A DNA stretch of 64,000 bases, taken from Cheilinus undulatus. Lineage: Eukaryota; Chordata; Actinopteri; Labriformes; Labridae. Position numbers and translations under genes: made by a program. How positions within the stretch are numbered: the stretch's first letter is position 1; every line of letters begins with the position of its first letter. Location: the NCBI RefSeq assembly GCF_018320785.1, contig NC_054866.1, positions 37,921,000-37,984,999 on the forward strand, in the 5' to 3' direction. Positions 1 to 10,802 of the stretch are shown here, one piece after another. Under the pieces are notes generated by a model that did not search any database, was not told the origin of the DNA, and saw only the letters and a program-made list of their open reading frames with translations.

Positions 1-3000
1 TGAGAACCAGACGGCTCCCACTGATGTATTGTTCACCTGCACGCTGCCCACACGCAAACACGCCGCCTCCAACCACATGCAGAGCAAGAAGGGTGAGTTT
101 GAACTTCAGCCAGGGGTCAAACATTCACTGCCAAAATCATCTGATTTTGGCTGCCAAGTCTTATTCTGTTAGTATCATAGATTAGTCTGTAAAGTTCTTA
201 ATTTATTCCTGATTTCCTTAACCTGTTGTCCTGTCCCATCCTTCAGTGCCTCTGTCAGCCTCAGAGTTGTCTCTCACTGAAGTCCGAGACAAAGTCCCCC
301 CTCTGAGGAGGCTGGACCCCGGGCTGATGCCTCTCCCTGACACAGCCTGTGGACTGGAGTGGTCCAGCCTGGTCAACGCTGCTAAAGCCTATGAAGGTGA
401 GACCAGAGACTCTTCAGGATTCAGTTTATTCAACATAAAATGGGACTGGTGGGTGGGATGTGGAATTTTCTACTTGGTTTGGACATAATATTCTTGAAAA
501 AGTAGCTTCACTTAAGTAGACACTACAGGTCTGAATGTACTCTGCGGCAAGTGGCTCATAGTCTACAGTGCAAACTGTAAAATGTAAAACCAGGATTTTA
601 GAAATGTTTGCAAATTCGTGAAAAATGAAAGTTTTCAGACCTTTGCAAAAACACTTGAAATTTAGCTCAGGTTCCTCCCATTAATCTGGATCTTTACGGA
701 GATGTTTCTACACCTAGATTGGAGTCCACCTGTGGTAAATTAAATTGATTGGACAGGATTTCGAAAGGCACACACCTCTCTATAGAAGCCCTCACAGCTG
801 ACAATTCATTTCAGAGCAAAAACCAAGCCATGAGGTTAAAGGAACTTTTTTGATGCTTTTGATCATTAAAATTTCAGAGACTGTTTTATTTTTAAAGATG
901 TGTCATTAGGGCAGCAGAATGTTATCTACATGATGTCAGTATTGACAGATATTACCTTAAAAGTTAATTATCTATATCAATACATATATGAAAATTTCTG
1001 CAGATATTTCTAACAGATACCCATCCACTTTCTATACCGCTTATCCTGTTGGGGGTCGCAGGGGGGCTGGAGCCTATCCCAGTTGTCTTTGGGCGAGAGG
1101 CGGGGTACACCCTGGACTGATTGCCAGTCAATCACAGGGCTAACATATAGAGACAGACAACCAGCCAAATTCACATTCACACCTACGGCCAATTTAGAGT
1201 CACTAATTAACCTAATGAGCATGTTTTTGGTGGTGGATGGAAGTAAATATTGGCCCTATGTATGAATTAGTTTGTAAAGTTCCAGGCAGGACTCCAGCCT
1301 ATGTCGGCTGAAGTCTTTTTCTTTGTTCATCCTCTTTCTTTAAACTTTAGACTGTTTTTTAAGGACTAAAGTTTTGGGTCTTAACTGTATTTATATATCA
1401 GTATCAACTAGAAAAGCACTCAGAGAGTGCAGACCTCCGCCATTAGTCCTATCTCCCATTAGTACAGAATCCTTAAAAAAAATTCCTGGATCCAGATGGT
1501 GATCGGATCAGTCTCAAAATGTAATCAGTTCTTTCTTATGCCATTTCTGACATTTCCTGAAAATTTCATCAAAATCCATCCATAACTTTTTGAGTTATGT
1601 TGCTAACACACAAACGTAACAAACACTGCCGATCACATAACCTCCTTGGCGGAGGTAATAAAGATATTGGATAAAATTAATGTATAAATATCAGCCACAC
1701 ATAACAATATTGGCCAGCCCTATGTGGAACTGAAAAGTATCAGTGTTTTTACATCTTTTAGGCACATTTTGACCTGTTGGACTTGTGAGATATTGAAGGA
1801 AACAATATTTTCCAGTCAGCTACCTAAAGTAAAGCCATTTGAAGTGTTTGATATGAAATTATCACTGTATACTTTAATGGTAAAAAATATCTACAATTCC
1901 TCAAAATACATATCTCTATTATTAGAGCCACTTTGAATGATTGGTATTGATCAAAAGAAAGAGCTGAACATTAAACCCTGGTGGATGTAAGTCATGTTGT
2001 CTGGACGTCAGGGGTTGATGGGGTTCACTATTTTCCCTCCTACTCTGTCACATGATACTCCTGGGAAAGAAAAGTAGATCCTAGTGTTAGTTTACGCCTC
2101 ATACATGATCACAAAGCCCACCACAGCACAGACAAACACTCAAGAGACTCCAGCCCCAACACTTGATCCCTGACTTCACCGTCTGCCAGCACCTCCTGAG
2201 TTAAAGTGTTTAGTTTCATGTATCCCAAAACAAAAGTCTTATTCATGCAGCTTTTTGACCATGCTGTTAATGTGTCCTTGTTGCAGCACAAAGAGCCGTT
2301 TCCCTCTTCTCACTGAATGAGCCGCAGGTCGGAGGTCCAGACATGAGACCAGTCATAAGTCCAGTCCAGTTTCACACTCCTCAGACTCCTCGCACCACGC
2401 CCACCTTCAGCTGGTGAGTCAAAGTTGATTTATTGTTTTAAGGTAGTTCAAAAGACCAGAAACCTCCTCATAGTACCGCTTAGATTTTTCTTTACTTCAT
2501 CATACTTTCATCATGACTGCCCCCTTGTGGTTATTGAGTTAAATAGAATATCCAACTTGTTTTACTCTCTGATTGTCCCCCACTCGGAAATGTGGAGTTT
2601 GTTCAATAAACCAGAGAGAAACAAAATGAGATATTAAATGTAAAGAGCTTCAGGTTCATTGTATTTTAGACAACAATTATGAACACACCTAAAACCACCA
2701 GAGACATAGGTTCTCCTCACCACTCACACAGCCTGAACAGCTGCGGGTTTGTTTTTGTTTGTTTGTTTTTGTAGTTGTGTGTTCTGCACAGACTCACTCA
2801 TGCTGTTTGTGTTTACAGCGACGAGGTGCCCAACGATTTGTCTGGTCGGCTCTACCACCTGGAAGTGATGCTGAAGCAACTCAACAACGACCTGGAGAGG
2901 GTGAGAATATTCTAGTTTTCTTAAACTTCTCGCGTACAGTTCAGATTCAGAATTTTAAAAAACTGGACTGGATTTACTAAGACAGGACAATGAGGATTTA

Positions 3001-4452
3001 TCCAACCATCTGAATGCCTGCTTGTTTACTGTTTGATAGTTTTGCTTTGTCACATTGTTTGATATCAACATTTTATTTCTGACCTGTGATAAATAATCCT
3101 CATTTCACTGTAGCTGATATTTCAAAGAATAATTTAGTCAAAAAGTCTTCCAGAACCACTAAACTGTCTCAGAAACAAAGTCTTAGTTACATGCTGCCAT
3201 AGATTTTTACTACCATGCTTTACTTTGCCTTTTTAACCCCCATCCCTGTATTTTTCTATTTTATCATTTGTTTACTGTATTGTGAATTACTATTACTAGA
3301 GAACACTGGAAAAACAGTAGATATTTTTGTCTTATCTTAAAACTTTTGAATTAAAATCCAAATAAAATGGAAGTGATTATTGTTCATAGGCAGATGTTTT
3401 AAAGAGTTCTGTGTTTGTAATCTTCTCCTCTTCCTCTTACAAAAGACACAAAATCTGCTTCATTGAACTCTAACCATAGCTCAACTTAACCAAGGGGATT
3501 TTTCAGTTTTAAAAGATTGAATTATTACTTTAACCCTATTAAAACTGGACTTTAACTCTGTATGTAAACATCAGTGCAACTGAAATTTTACCAAATGAAA
3601 TTTCTCCTAGTTTTACTAGATGAAACTTCTAGATAATGTGGAAGGAGGTCGATTTACTTTTCCATGTGAAAGATTAATTTTGCAGCATTTTTGTATTATT
3701 TTGGCTTCGTTTTCATCTTCAGACAAAAATAGTTGTAACTGTAGTCACATTTTAGTCCTCTTTACCCTACAAAGTTTTAGTCTAGTTTTAGCAGATTAAA
3801 ACTAAAAAAGAAATTTAGTCTGGTTTTAGTAAATAGAAAGTCCTTAAATGTTGGTCTTTGATGAGATGATGAGATAATTCTTTATAGATCCCTTGCACTT
3901 AAAGCATGTCTACTTTCTCTCTTGTCTTTCCACAAATGAAATGAGTAGAAATAAACATATTCCATCATCAATTTTACCCATTTTGATTATGAGCTCTGCT
4001 TCATTACTCCTGCCGTACTATCTTTATTTTTGTCTTTTCCATCCAAACAAAAAGGGCAGGGTTGTGTTTGATCTGCAGCATAACTTAACTTTACATCCTC
4101 TACAAATGGATTCACTTACTGTGCAGGTACCGGAACAAGGACAGTGATGCAGCATTTTTAATGGCTCTCTTTACTAACAGTAAAAATTACACACTGTTTT
4201 TTATCAAGTAACATTCTAAAGTCAGAATTTCTGCTCTTCTGTCCTGACTTCTCCCTCCAGGAGAAGCAAGATAAAGTCATCCTGTTAGCAGAGATGGCCA
4301 ACCTGAGAGAGAACAACCAGCGTCTGCAGGAGGAGAGCCTTACCGCCAGCGAGCAGCTCCGAAAGTTCAGCCGTCTTTTTACAAACGTCAAGACTGAGAG
4401 CGACCATGAGGCTCACTCCTTAATGCATGAACATGACTCAAAGAGGGAGTGA
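1..4452 (+). CDS. sipa1l3: SIPA1-like Rap GTPase-activating protein, C-terminal exons (partial)
   Basis: This is the 3' end of a gene that begins outside the window. Coding exons are 2-92, 247-396, 2287-2413, 2819-2900 and 4261-4452; all have GT-AG borders and joining phases, and the stop is at 4450-4452. The encoded tail contains a conserved block ([15 protein letters not shown], then [13 protein letters not shown]) typical of SIPA1L proteins. It ends in a leucine-zipper-like coiled coil ([15 protein letters not shown], then [13 protein letters not shown]). Members of the family are Rap1/Rap2 GTPase activators with an N-terminal RapGAP domain and a PDZ domain, which must lie upstream of the window; they act at cell junctions, the cytoskeleton and synapses. 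I chose SIPA1L3 over SIPA1L1 or SIPA1L2 because the EKQDKV...NNQRLQEES tail resembles it and because the neighbours match human 19q13. The family assignment is firm; the paralogue is an inference. Confidence 0.8.
608..842. mobile_element. Tc1-type transposon fragment
   Basis: This intronic stretch closely matches the inner part of the Tc1-like element at 29821-30897. Shared strings include TTTAGCTCAGGTTCCTCCC, TAGATTGGAGTCCACCT and CCTCACAGCTGACAAT. It has no terminal repeats and no coding capacity, so it is an old truncated copy inside the intron after the second listed exon of the SIPA1-like gene. Confidence 0.65.
1021..1243 (-). repeat. Dispersed fish repeat (SINE-like), truncated copy
   Basis: This is the same family as 8825-9113. 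Shared blocks are GGGCGAGAGGCGGGGTACACC, a run of imperfect AACATATAGAGACAGACAACC, and TTAACCTAATGAGCATG. The copy stops before the tRNA-like head that the longer copy carries, so it is 5'-truncated when read on the minus strand. Its other end carries a TCTATACCGCTTATCC tail, which is common in this family. Confidence 0.6.
1422..1664. repeat. Dispersed repeat, probably the 3' end of a non-LTR element or derived SINE
   Basis: The stretch runs from CAGAGAGTGCAGACCTCCGCC to CCTTGGCGGAGGTAATAA. These are hallmarks of a repeat I know from many fish genomes; the middle carries the expected AAAATTTCATCAAAATCC and TTTTTGAGTTATG strings. I assign it to the family by recognition only, and the class (RTE-like LINE tail or SINE) is uncertain. 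Confidence 0.45.
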
Positions 4453-7400
4453 CACCAGCACCTGCAACAGGAGGAGAAGAAGTGTGAGAATCCAGGCCAC
4501 AGAGGGAGGAAAACTGAGAGAAATCCTGTTTCTTTGCACACACAGGGGCGGCAGAGGTTACAGTGATGTTACCTCACACAGCTTCCACTGGACTGCCTTA
4601 AACCACAAAGAGAGCGAGAGAAGAAAAGATTTATAAAATGCAACACTCTCAGAGAGTCTCCCCTAGCCTGTTCTCTCACACACGGAGCAGAGAGCCTCCC
4701 TCTCTGTAGCCTGAGCCCGTTTATTTTTATAAACTGAAGTCTTGTATACCTGTCCCATGTAAATACCTATCTACTATGCCGGAGGAGTGAGTGGAGAAGG
4801 AGAACCTGACTGTTTAAAAGAACACTACATCACCTGGAGAGGCCTAATACTGTTCCTGCAGCAAATCAGCCAAAAACTAAAGACTCGTTACAGACTGCAT
4901 CTCCCAGAATGCACTAGAATTAAAAGAGACTCTACAGACATGGTACTGTAGATAGATGTGGTACAATTCTCATGTATCAACATTACCTATATTGTACTGA
5001 TATTGTATAACAGTTGTACTAAAGACGTGTGCGTGTGTACAGATGGTACAGATACTCAGAAGCATTAAGGCACAACTTTGTGCTAATTTTATTTCCCTTT
5101 GGTTTGTTTGTGTGTGAGAGGCTGAATGTGATGGATGTCTGAGTGATGAACAAACTAGTTTACTTCCTGTAAAACCTTTGGGCCACAATATTTTTACTTT
5201 CCTGTGTGAACATGGACTAACCACGGCCCTGACATGTGAAACAAGCCATCAGCGAGTGTAAACAGTCCATGTCATAAGGCTCAGAGATCAATCTGAATAG
5301 TTTCATAATGTAGTGATAGTTATGATTCCAGCTTTCATGTTTTCAGCAGTGCTGCATCATCTCAAATCGAATTGTACTGAAATCTTATTTTAACCTACAT
5401 ATTTGAAATATTTCTATATCATAATAATTAAAACAATAGTTTGGCATTTGGGGTAAAATGCTCTCATTTTCCTTATGATGTAGAGTGAGATTAACTTTCT
5501 TTTTTAATATGAAGCTGTTTAGCTTAGCCTAGCTAAGCTTAGCATAGCAAAAAGCCTAAACAGACAGAAGATGGTTAGCTTTGCTTCGCCTAAATACGAC
5601 CAAAGCAGCTTTGCAGCACTTATAAAGCTCCCTGACTAACACATTTACTCTCATTTTTATAAATAACAGCATCGCTGCCCTGAAGTAGAGTAATTTTGTT
5701 TTTGTTTGGTGATATTTGTTGCAACTGACTTCTTGGGGTCCTGCTCCATTCATCAGAGCATCTGTTAGCTCGAGCAATTACATAACTTAAAAAGTGATCA
5801 ATAAGCTACCTCAGCTACTTTCTTTATACATTCATTCGCTTGTTTTACCTCTCGACAGGTTTTACTTTCTATTGAAAGAAGTTACAAAAATATACAAAGT
5901 AATAAAGTGAGCTTTGTAGCTGCTGTGTAGAAGATTTTGCCTCAGGTTGACAGGTCAGTGTATTTACAGGCAACAGAGTTTTTATTTGAAATCAGAAATT
6001 TCAAATCAAGAAACAAAGTGTTTCCTTATTCAAATTTAAACTTGGGAAAATACCTGCCCTTGGCTATTTAATGCAGTGCATACTCAGTTGGGAATTGAAA
6101 ATCAGAACATGAATACCGAATCACTATTTTTTTCAGTTTCCTCATTTTTGTTTTCCAACACAAAATTGAAAAAAATAGTTTGTCTTGCATCTTGTTCTTT
6201 TAAATATCTGATCAAAAAAGGAAGTTCAAATAATGAAACATTGGTGATGTAACATTCTCCTTTTATGAACACCTGCAGCAGGTCACACATACAGGAAAAA
6301 CAAAAGAATGTTACATCAAGTGTTGTTTTTTTATCGTCCTTATTCTATTAGAACATTAAAAAGTAAGATGAAAAAATTCCCTTTTATCATTCGTTCATTG
6401 TAGAAAACAAAAAAACTGAAAAAGGAAATTTGTTTGTTTTTTCTGTTTTTTGATTCTAAAATTGATGTGAACTGCTTGAAAGTGCGAAGGACATGCTATT
6501 TCATTTTTTTATATTTAAACCATAATTGGGAAACCACTTGTGTCTTGATTTTGGATTTCTGATTTCTAATTAAAAATCTGTTGGCGATAAAATCTACTGA
6601 CCTTGGCAGAACTGAACTAGTTGCTTTGACTCCAATCGTCTTCATGCTAGGCTTATCTCTCTTAACCTCACATGAGAAATGTGAAGAACATAAGTGAAGT
6701 TTGGGCTTTTCATCAAACTCACTTCCTGAATTTGGTTTGCATTTCCCAAAAAAGCCAAACTATTGTTATTATTTATTCTTTCAGCATAGCCAGCTAATGG
6801 ACATGAATCTGTAAATGAATCTGACTGGACAACACTGAAGCTCCTTCATATCAGAACTGCTTTGTTTGTTTGTATGAGTGTAGTGGAGAGAGTGGGTATG
6901 TGAGAGGATTTGTCCCTGTGTTCTGTGATAAAACCCCAAATGAACACAAACTACACTATTTATACTGCTAGCTTGCTCAATGATATTGTCTACTATATCT
7001 ATTTTTCATACAGAGACGCTGTGTTTTTTGGATGCTGGTACTGAAAGGACAAATCCTCCCTGCAGAGGATGAATCTTCTCTTTCTGTGTCAGTGCTGATA
7101 TTTGTGATCAAACTGAACTAAATGATCATCTCCTGCTCTGCTCTATAGATCAGCTACTGTACTTCTTCCTGGTCAGACTGGAACTGTTGTATTTTCACTT
7201 TCCCCTCACTCAGGTTACTAAGATGCTGTTAAAGACACTAACCATGTAGATGTTCGGGCTGGGATGCAGATCACTTGTTTTCCCTTTAGGCATATTTGCA
7301 GGCCAATCAGTGGTGATTTTAAGACAAGTTTTAACTTTTTTAATTAGTTGATGGGTTTTTAAAGTGTTTCATTTGCTGGATTAGTCTAAAATAGACAGTT

Positions 7401-8437
7401 TCTTAATTGACCTTCCATAACTGATTTACACTGATACATGTTGAAAAAAGTTTTTTTCATCCACATCCCTAACCCTCATTGTGAAATAAATCTCTCTGCA
7501 CAAGATCTGCAGTGAAACCAAACAGCCCTTTCCCACTGCTTTGCCTCTGCCTTTACCACATCTTTTATTCTCCTCCAGCTACTCGCGTTAACTTTTACAG
7601 CTGTTAAGTTTAAACCTGAGCCTGTTGTCACGTTTTTAGGCTATAATGAGGTTTGGTTTGTGCTCAGAACAACTTCTTTCTTCGTGCAGCTTCGCAGGTG
7701 TAGCTGTGATTTTAGTATCAGCCAGTCTCACTCATTTGCTTTTGTATAATGGGCAAGGTTTAGTTATTTTTAATATAAATTTTGTTTATATTATGTGTAC
7801 TGTAAGCTATTTATAGCATAGACAAAGATCCCTGTTGAACAAATTAATATTGCATTATGGTTAACGGTTATATTGTATGCCTAGGTTTTTTTTTCTTTTT
7901 TTAGATGTTAAATATTTTGATAATTTATTTTTTAACACATTCCCACTGTTGCAGACAATAGTGAAGATAAGAGGGTACTGTGTTTTATTTGTGTATGCGT
8001 TTTTTTCTTCTGATCTGTGTACAAAACCTGATTTGTATGATTCCTCGTTGTTTTCTATTTTCTTGTTCTTCTTTGTGCGTCGGTGCTTCCTGCATGTCGC
8101 AGAGGTACGAGATGCACACATGAAAAGGTGTGATTCAATATTGTTTTCTTTGGGTTGTATTAATAACTTGTACATTTAAAAGTGTAAATTATGTTTTCAT
8201 TATTTTATAAAAAAAATATATATTAAAAACAACTATCAGGACATCTGTTGATTATGTTCCTTTTGTAATGAAGGCCAGACCGACAGCCGCTTCTTCAGAT
8301 CACAAAAATACTTTCAATTTACAGCCACTGTTAAATGAAATATCAAAAATTGTGCATAACCTTAAACTCAAAGGTGGCATTTAACACACTGATCTTTTTT
8401 AAGTTGAGAAAAGCACTTAATCTTATTTTCAAATATA
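4453..8437 (+). other. 3' UTR and downstream region of the SIPA1-like gene
   Basis: About 4 kb without a convincing gene. The first part is presumably the 3' UTR. Possible polyadenylation signals include AATAAA at 7485-7490. A degenerate fish repeat lies at about 5430-5590. Open frames on both strands around 7860-8180 are AT-rich, match nothing I recognise and overlap one another, so I do not count them as genes. Confidence 0.4.
5430..5590. repeat. Degenerate TTAGCTTAGC-type fish repeat
   Basis: The stretch contains ATAGTTTGGCATTTGGGG, then AATATGAAGCTGTTTAGC, then TTAGCCTAGCTAAGCTTAGC and AAACAGACAGAAG. This order is typical of a short dispersed repeat in acanthomorph fish. It lies in the probable 3' UTR of the SIPA1-like gene. 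Recognition is by pattern and the borders are approximate. Confidence 0.45.
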
Positions 8438-8824
8438 CACTATATGGACAAAAGTATTTGGCCACACCTGTTAATTATTGAATCCAGGTGTTTCAATCAG
8501 ACCTGTTGCCACAGGTGTATGAAATCAAACACCTATCCATGCAGTCCAAGTCTACATTTGCTAACGTTTTAGATTAAAAAATGGGTCATTCTGAAGAACC
8601 AGTGACTTCAAGTGTGGTACTGTGAAGGATGCCACATTTGTAATAATACGGTTTGTGAAATTTCCACAGTCAACGTGTACGTGTTATTAGAAAGTGGAAG
8701 CGTTTCAGAGTGGGGTCAACGACTGCTAAGGCACATGGTGCGTGAAAGTCACCAATACTGCTGATTCCATAGCTGAAGAGTTCTGAATTTCCACTGGCAT
8801 TAATGTGAGCACAAAAACTGTCAT

Positions 8825-9113
8825 TGGGCAAGAGGCAGGGTACACCCTGGACTGGTTGCCAGTCAATCGCAGGGCTAACATATAGAGACAGACAACCAGG
8901 CATGCTCACCTTCACACCTATGGCCACCAGTCACCAATTAACCTAATGAGCATGTTTTTGATCTGTGGGAGGAAGCCGGAGTACCTGGAGAAAACCCATG
9001 CATGCACAGGAAGAACATGCAAACTCCCCAAGGAAGGGCCCTGCCCGGGAGGGGAGCCAGGAACCTTCTTGCTGTGAGGCAACAGCGCTAACCCCTGCGC
9101 TGCCATGCAGCCC
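8825..9113 (-). repeat. SINE-like dispersed repeat with tRNA-like head, inserted in a Tc1 element
   Basis: Read on the minus strand, the repeat begins GGGCTGCATGGCAGCGC, followed by GGTTAGCGCTGTTGCCTCA, which resembles a tRNA A box. A degenerate B-box-like GGTTCCTGGC follows. The body contains GTTTGCATGTTCTTCC, TACTCCGGCTTCCTCCC, and then the block shared with 1021-1243. It interrupts the element at 8438-9706. Confidence 0.6.
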
Positions 9114-9513
9114 TTACTGCAATTGCCGCAAGGAGGCTAATGTGATATTATGGCTACATATTTCTTGGGCTGGCATGTTGTCCATCACTGGGTTTAATGC
9201 TAAAATACTGGGTTGTGATTGGCAGGAAAAACTTGAAGGAGACCAGTCTTCTTTTGAGGTTCGCCGGCAAGAAAATATTTACTCTCAAAGCGCCTGAAGT
9301 TGAAAGTTGACATGGAAAATGGCAGTTTTCTGTAAAATGGACCAAACATTAAGCCAAAGTTTTGAAGTCTATAGGGATTTTATGAAATAACACCCTAAAT
9401 ACCACAACGTATTTTTCTTATGAGCATTTTCTGATTTTAAAAATCTTCTGGGGGCTGGATTGGAAGCTGCTGTGGGCCTGGTGTGGCCCTCGGGCACCAG
9501 TTGATGATCACTG
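9114..9513. mobile_element. Possible hAT-like fragment inside the Tc1 remnant
   Basis: The right end, CCTGGTGTGGCCCTCGGGC followed by ACCAGTTGATGATCACTG, resembles hAT terminal sequence in fish. No matching left terminus was found, so only one end is supported and the left border is nominal. Confidence 0.35.
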
Positions 9514-9736
9514 TGCTCTACAGAATGAATGGGCACAAATTACCACAGAAACACTGTAAATTCTTGTAAAAAGTCTACAAACAAAAGTGAGGGCTGTTAT
9601 GGCTGCAAAGGGAGACCAACTCCATATTAAAGTACATGAAAACACTGTCATTAGAGTCCATGTTGGTGTAATGGTCAGATGGCCAAATACTTTTGTCCAC
9701 ATGGTGTAGGACAGCTGAAGAGAGACGGGAAACGAT

Positions 9737-9752
9737 GGGGGGGGGGGGGGGG
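9737..9752 (+). repeat. Poly-G tract
   Basis: An uninterrupted run of about 16 G lies just outside the right end of the Tc1 remnant. Its length is likely to vary between individuals and to be unreliable in an assembly. Confidence 0.8.
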
Positions 9753-10521
9753 TGTGACATGGACTGTGTGAGGATGGGCTGTCAATACCATAACCAGTGA
9801 AAGAAGAGCAAATGCTCACTCTGTTAACTGAAATCATTCATTTCAGCTTTTGATTGAATACTGCATTAGGAAAGGGACTTAATATTTTTTAACTTTGCAA
9901 CTTTTTCACCTTTAATACCTAACCTACAGTTTATGTAAAATACTAAGCACAAGACAACTGTAAAAATTCTAAAATGTACATGTAAAACTAGAAATGTGCA
10001 TTATTTGCTCCCTTTTTTGTTCTAACATTACAGTACATTAAATACTGTAATCAATAAATCTGATGTCTTCCTGTGGGTGTTATATTAAGGACAACAGAAA
10101 TCAGTCCTGTGTAAACAAAAGATAGAATTTTTTTTTTTTTTTGACATTTAAAATATTTGTAGTCATTTTTTACATGAATGTAGAAATCTTAGACTTTACT
10201 GTAGTGAGATGAACACAGTATTTTGTCTATTTATTTGAAATTTATAACATTCATAGAAGTAAGAAAACTCTCAAGATTATGCAATTCATGACATGGTATT
10301 TATCCCTTATGTTTAAAGGTGTGTACTTCCACTAAACATCTGAATGGATTAAATGTTTTGAACTAATCTGAATAGTCAACCATTATTGTGCATAATTTGA
10401 TAGTGGCATCTTATTCATCTGTCATGAAGCTTAAAAAAACCTTCTTTAAGCAGCAGATAGACATTTCCTGCACCCGTACTTTCAAAGTAAAGCACTACAA
10501 TGAACAACTTGCATGTAAAAC
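9753..10521. other. Interval between sipa1l3 and rrm1 3' ends, no gene seen
   Basis: AT-rich sequence between the convergent 3' ends of the SIPA1-like gene and rrm1. I see no coding exon, RNA gene or well-formed element here; poly-T occurs near 10129-10142. Confidence 0.4.
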
Positions 10522-10527
10522 TTTATT
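10522..10527 (-). terminator. Probable rrm1 polyadenylation signal
   Basis: AATAAA on the minus strand (TTTATT on plus), about 280 bases beyond the rrm1 stop codon. This is a plausible 3' end for the transcript; other AT-rich signals nearby cannot be excluded. Confidence 0.45.
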
Positions 10528-10802
10528 CTGTATCACAAAACTTATTATTTCTAACATAAAATACATTTTGTAAGTACTTGCATTGACAACAGTGAGTTGA
10601 TAGAACCCTTATTTTTTAATAAAATTAATTCTATAAATGCTGACCAGCCCACAGCAGTCATCAGAGTGAGATCAGTGAAAAATGCTCAGGTTAAGTAGAA
10701 ATGTTACAAAAGTCTGTGTAACACGAGGCACAAAGCTTCACCTTCAAGTCACTATAACACCTTTAATCCTAGCAGCCCTCATAAGTAAGACAGTAGGAGT
10801 GT

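Larger units (their letters stand above)
8438..9706. mobile_element. Tc1-type transposon remnant opened by later insertions
   Basis: The terminal inverted repeats are CACTATATGGACAAAAG on the left and, read in reverse, CACCATGTGGACAAAAG on the right, each continuing into TATTTGGCC. TA dinucleotides flank both ends (8436-8437 and 9707-9708). The right arm keeps GAGGGCTGTTATGGCTGC and CCAACTCCATATTAA, which are known from this fish family. The interior has been replaced or invaded by a SINE-like repeat (8825-9113) and by a stretch ending in an hAT-like terminus near 9510. No usable transposase frame remains. Confidence 0.7.

Noticed and set aside
7861-8179. Overlapping open frames of about 100 residues on both strands
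   Set aside because: AT-rich, K/N- or F-rich translations with no motif, in the probable 3' UTR of the SIPA1-like gene.
9737-9752. G-quadruplex at the poly-G tract
   Set aside because: A single homopolymer without separate G-tracts is better treated as a slippage-prone run.
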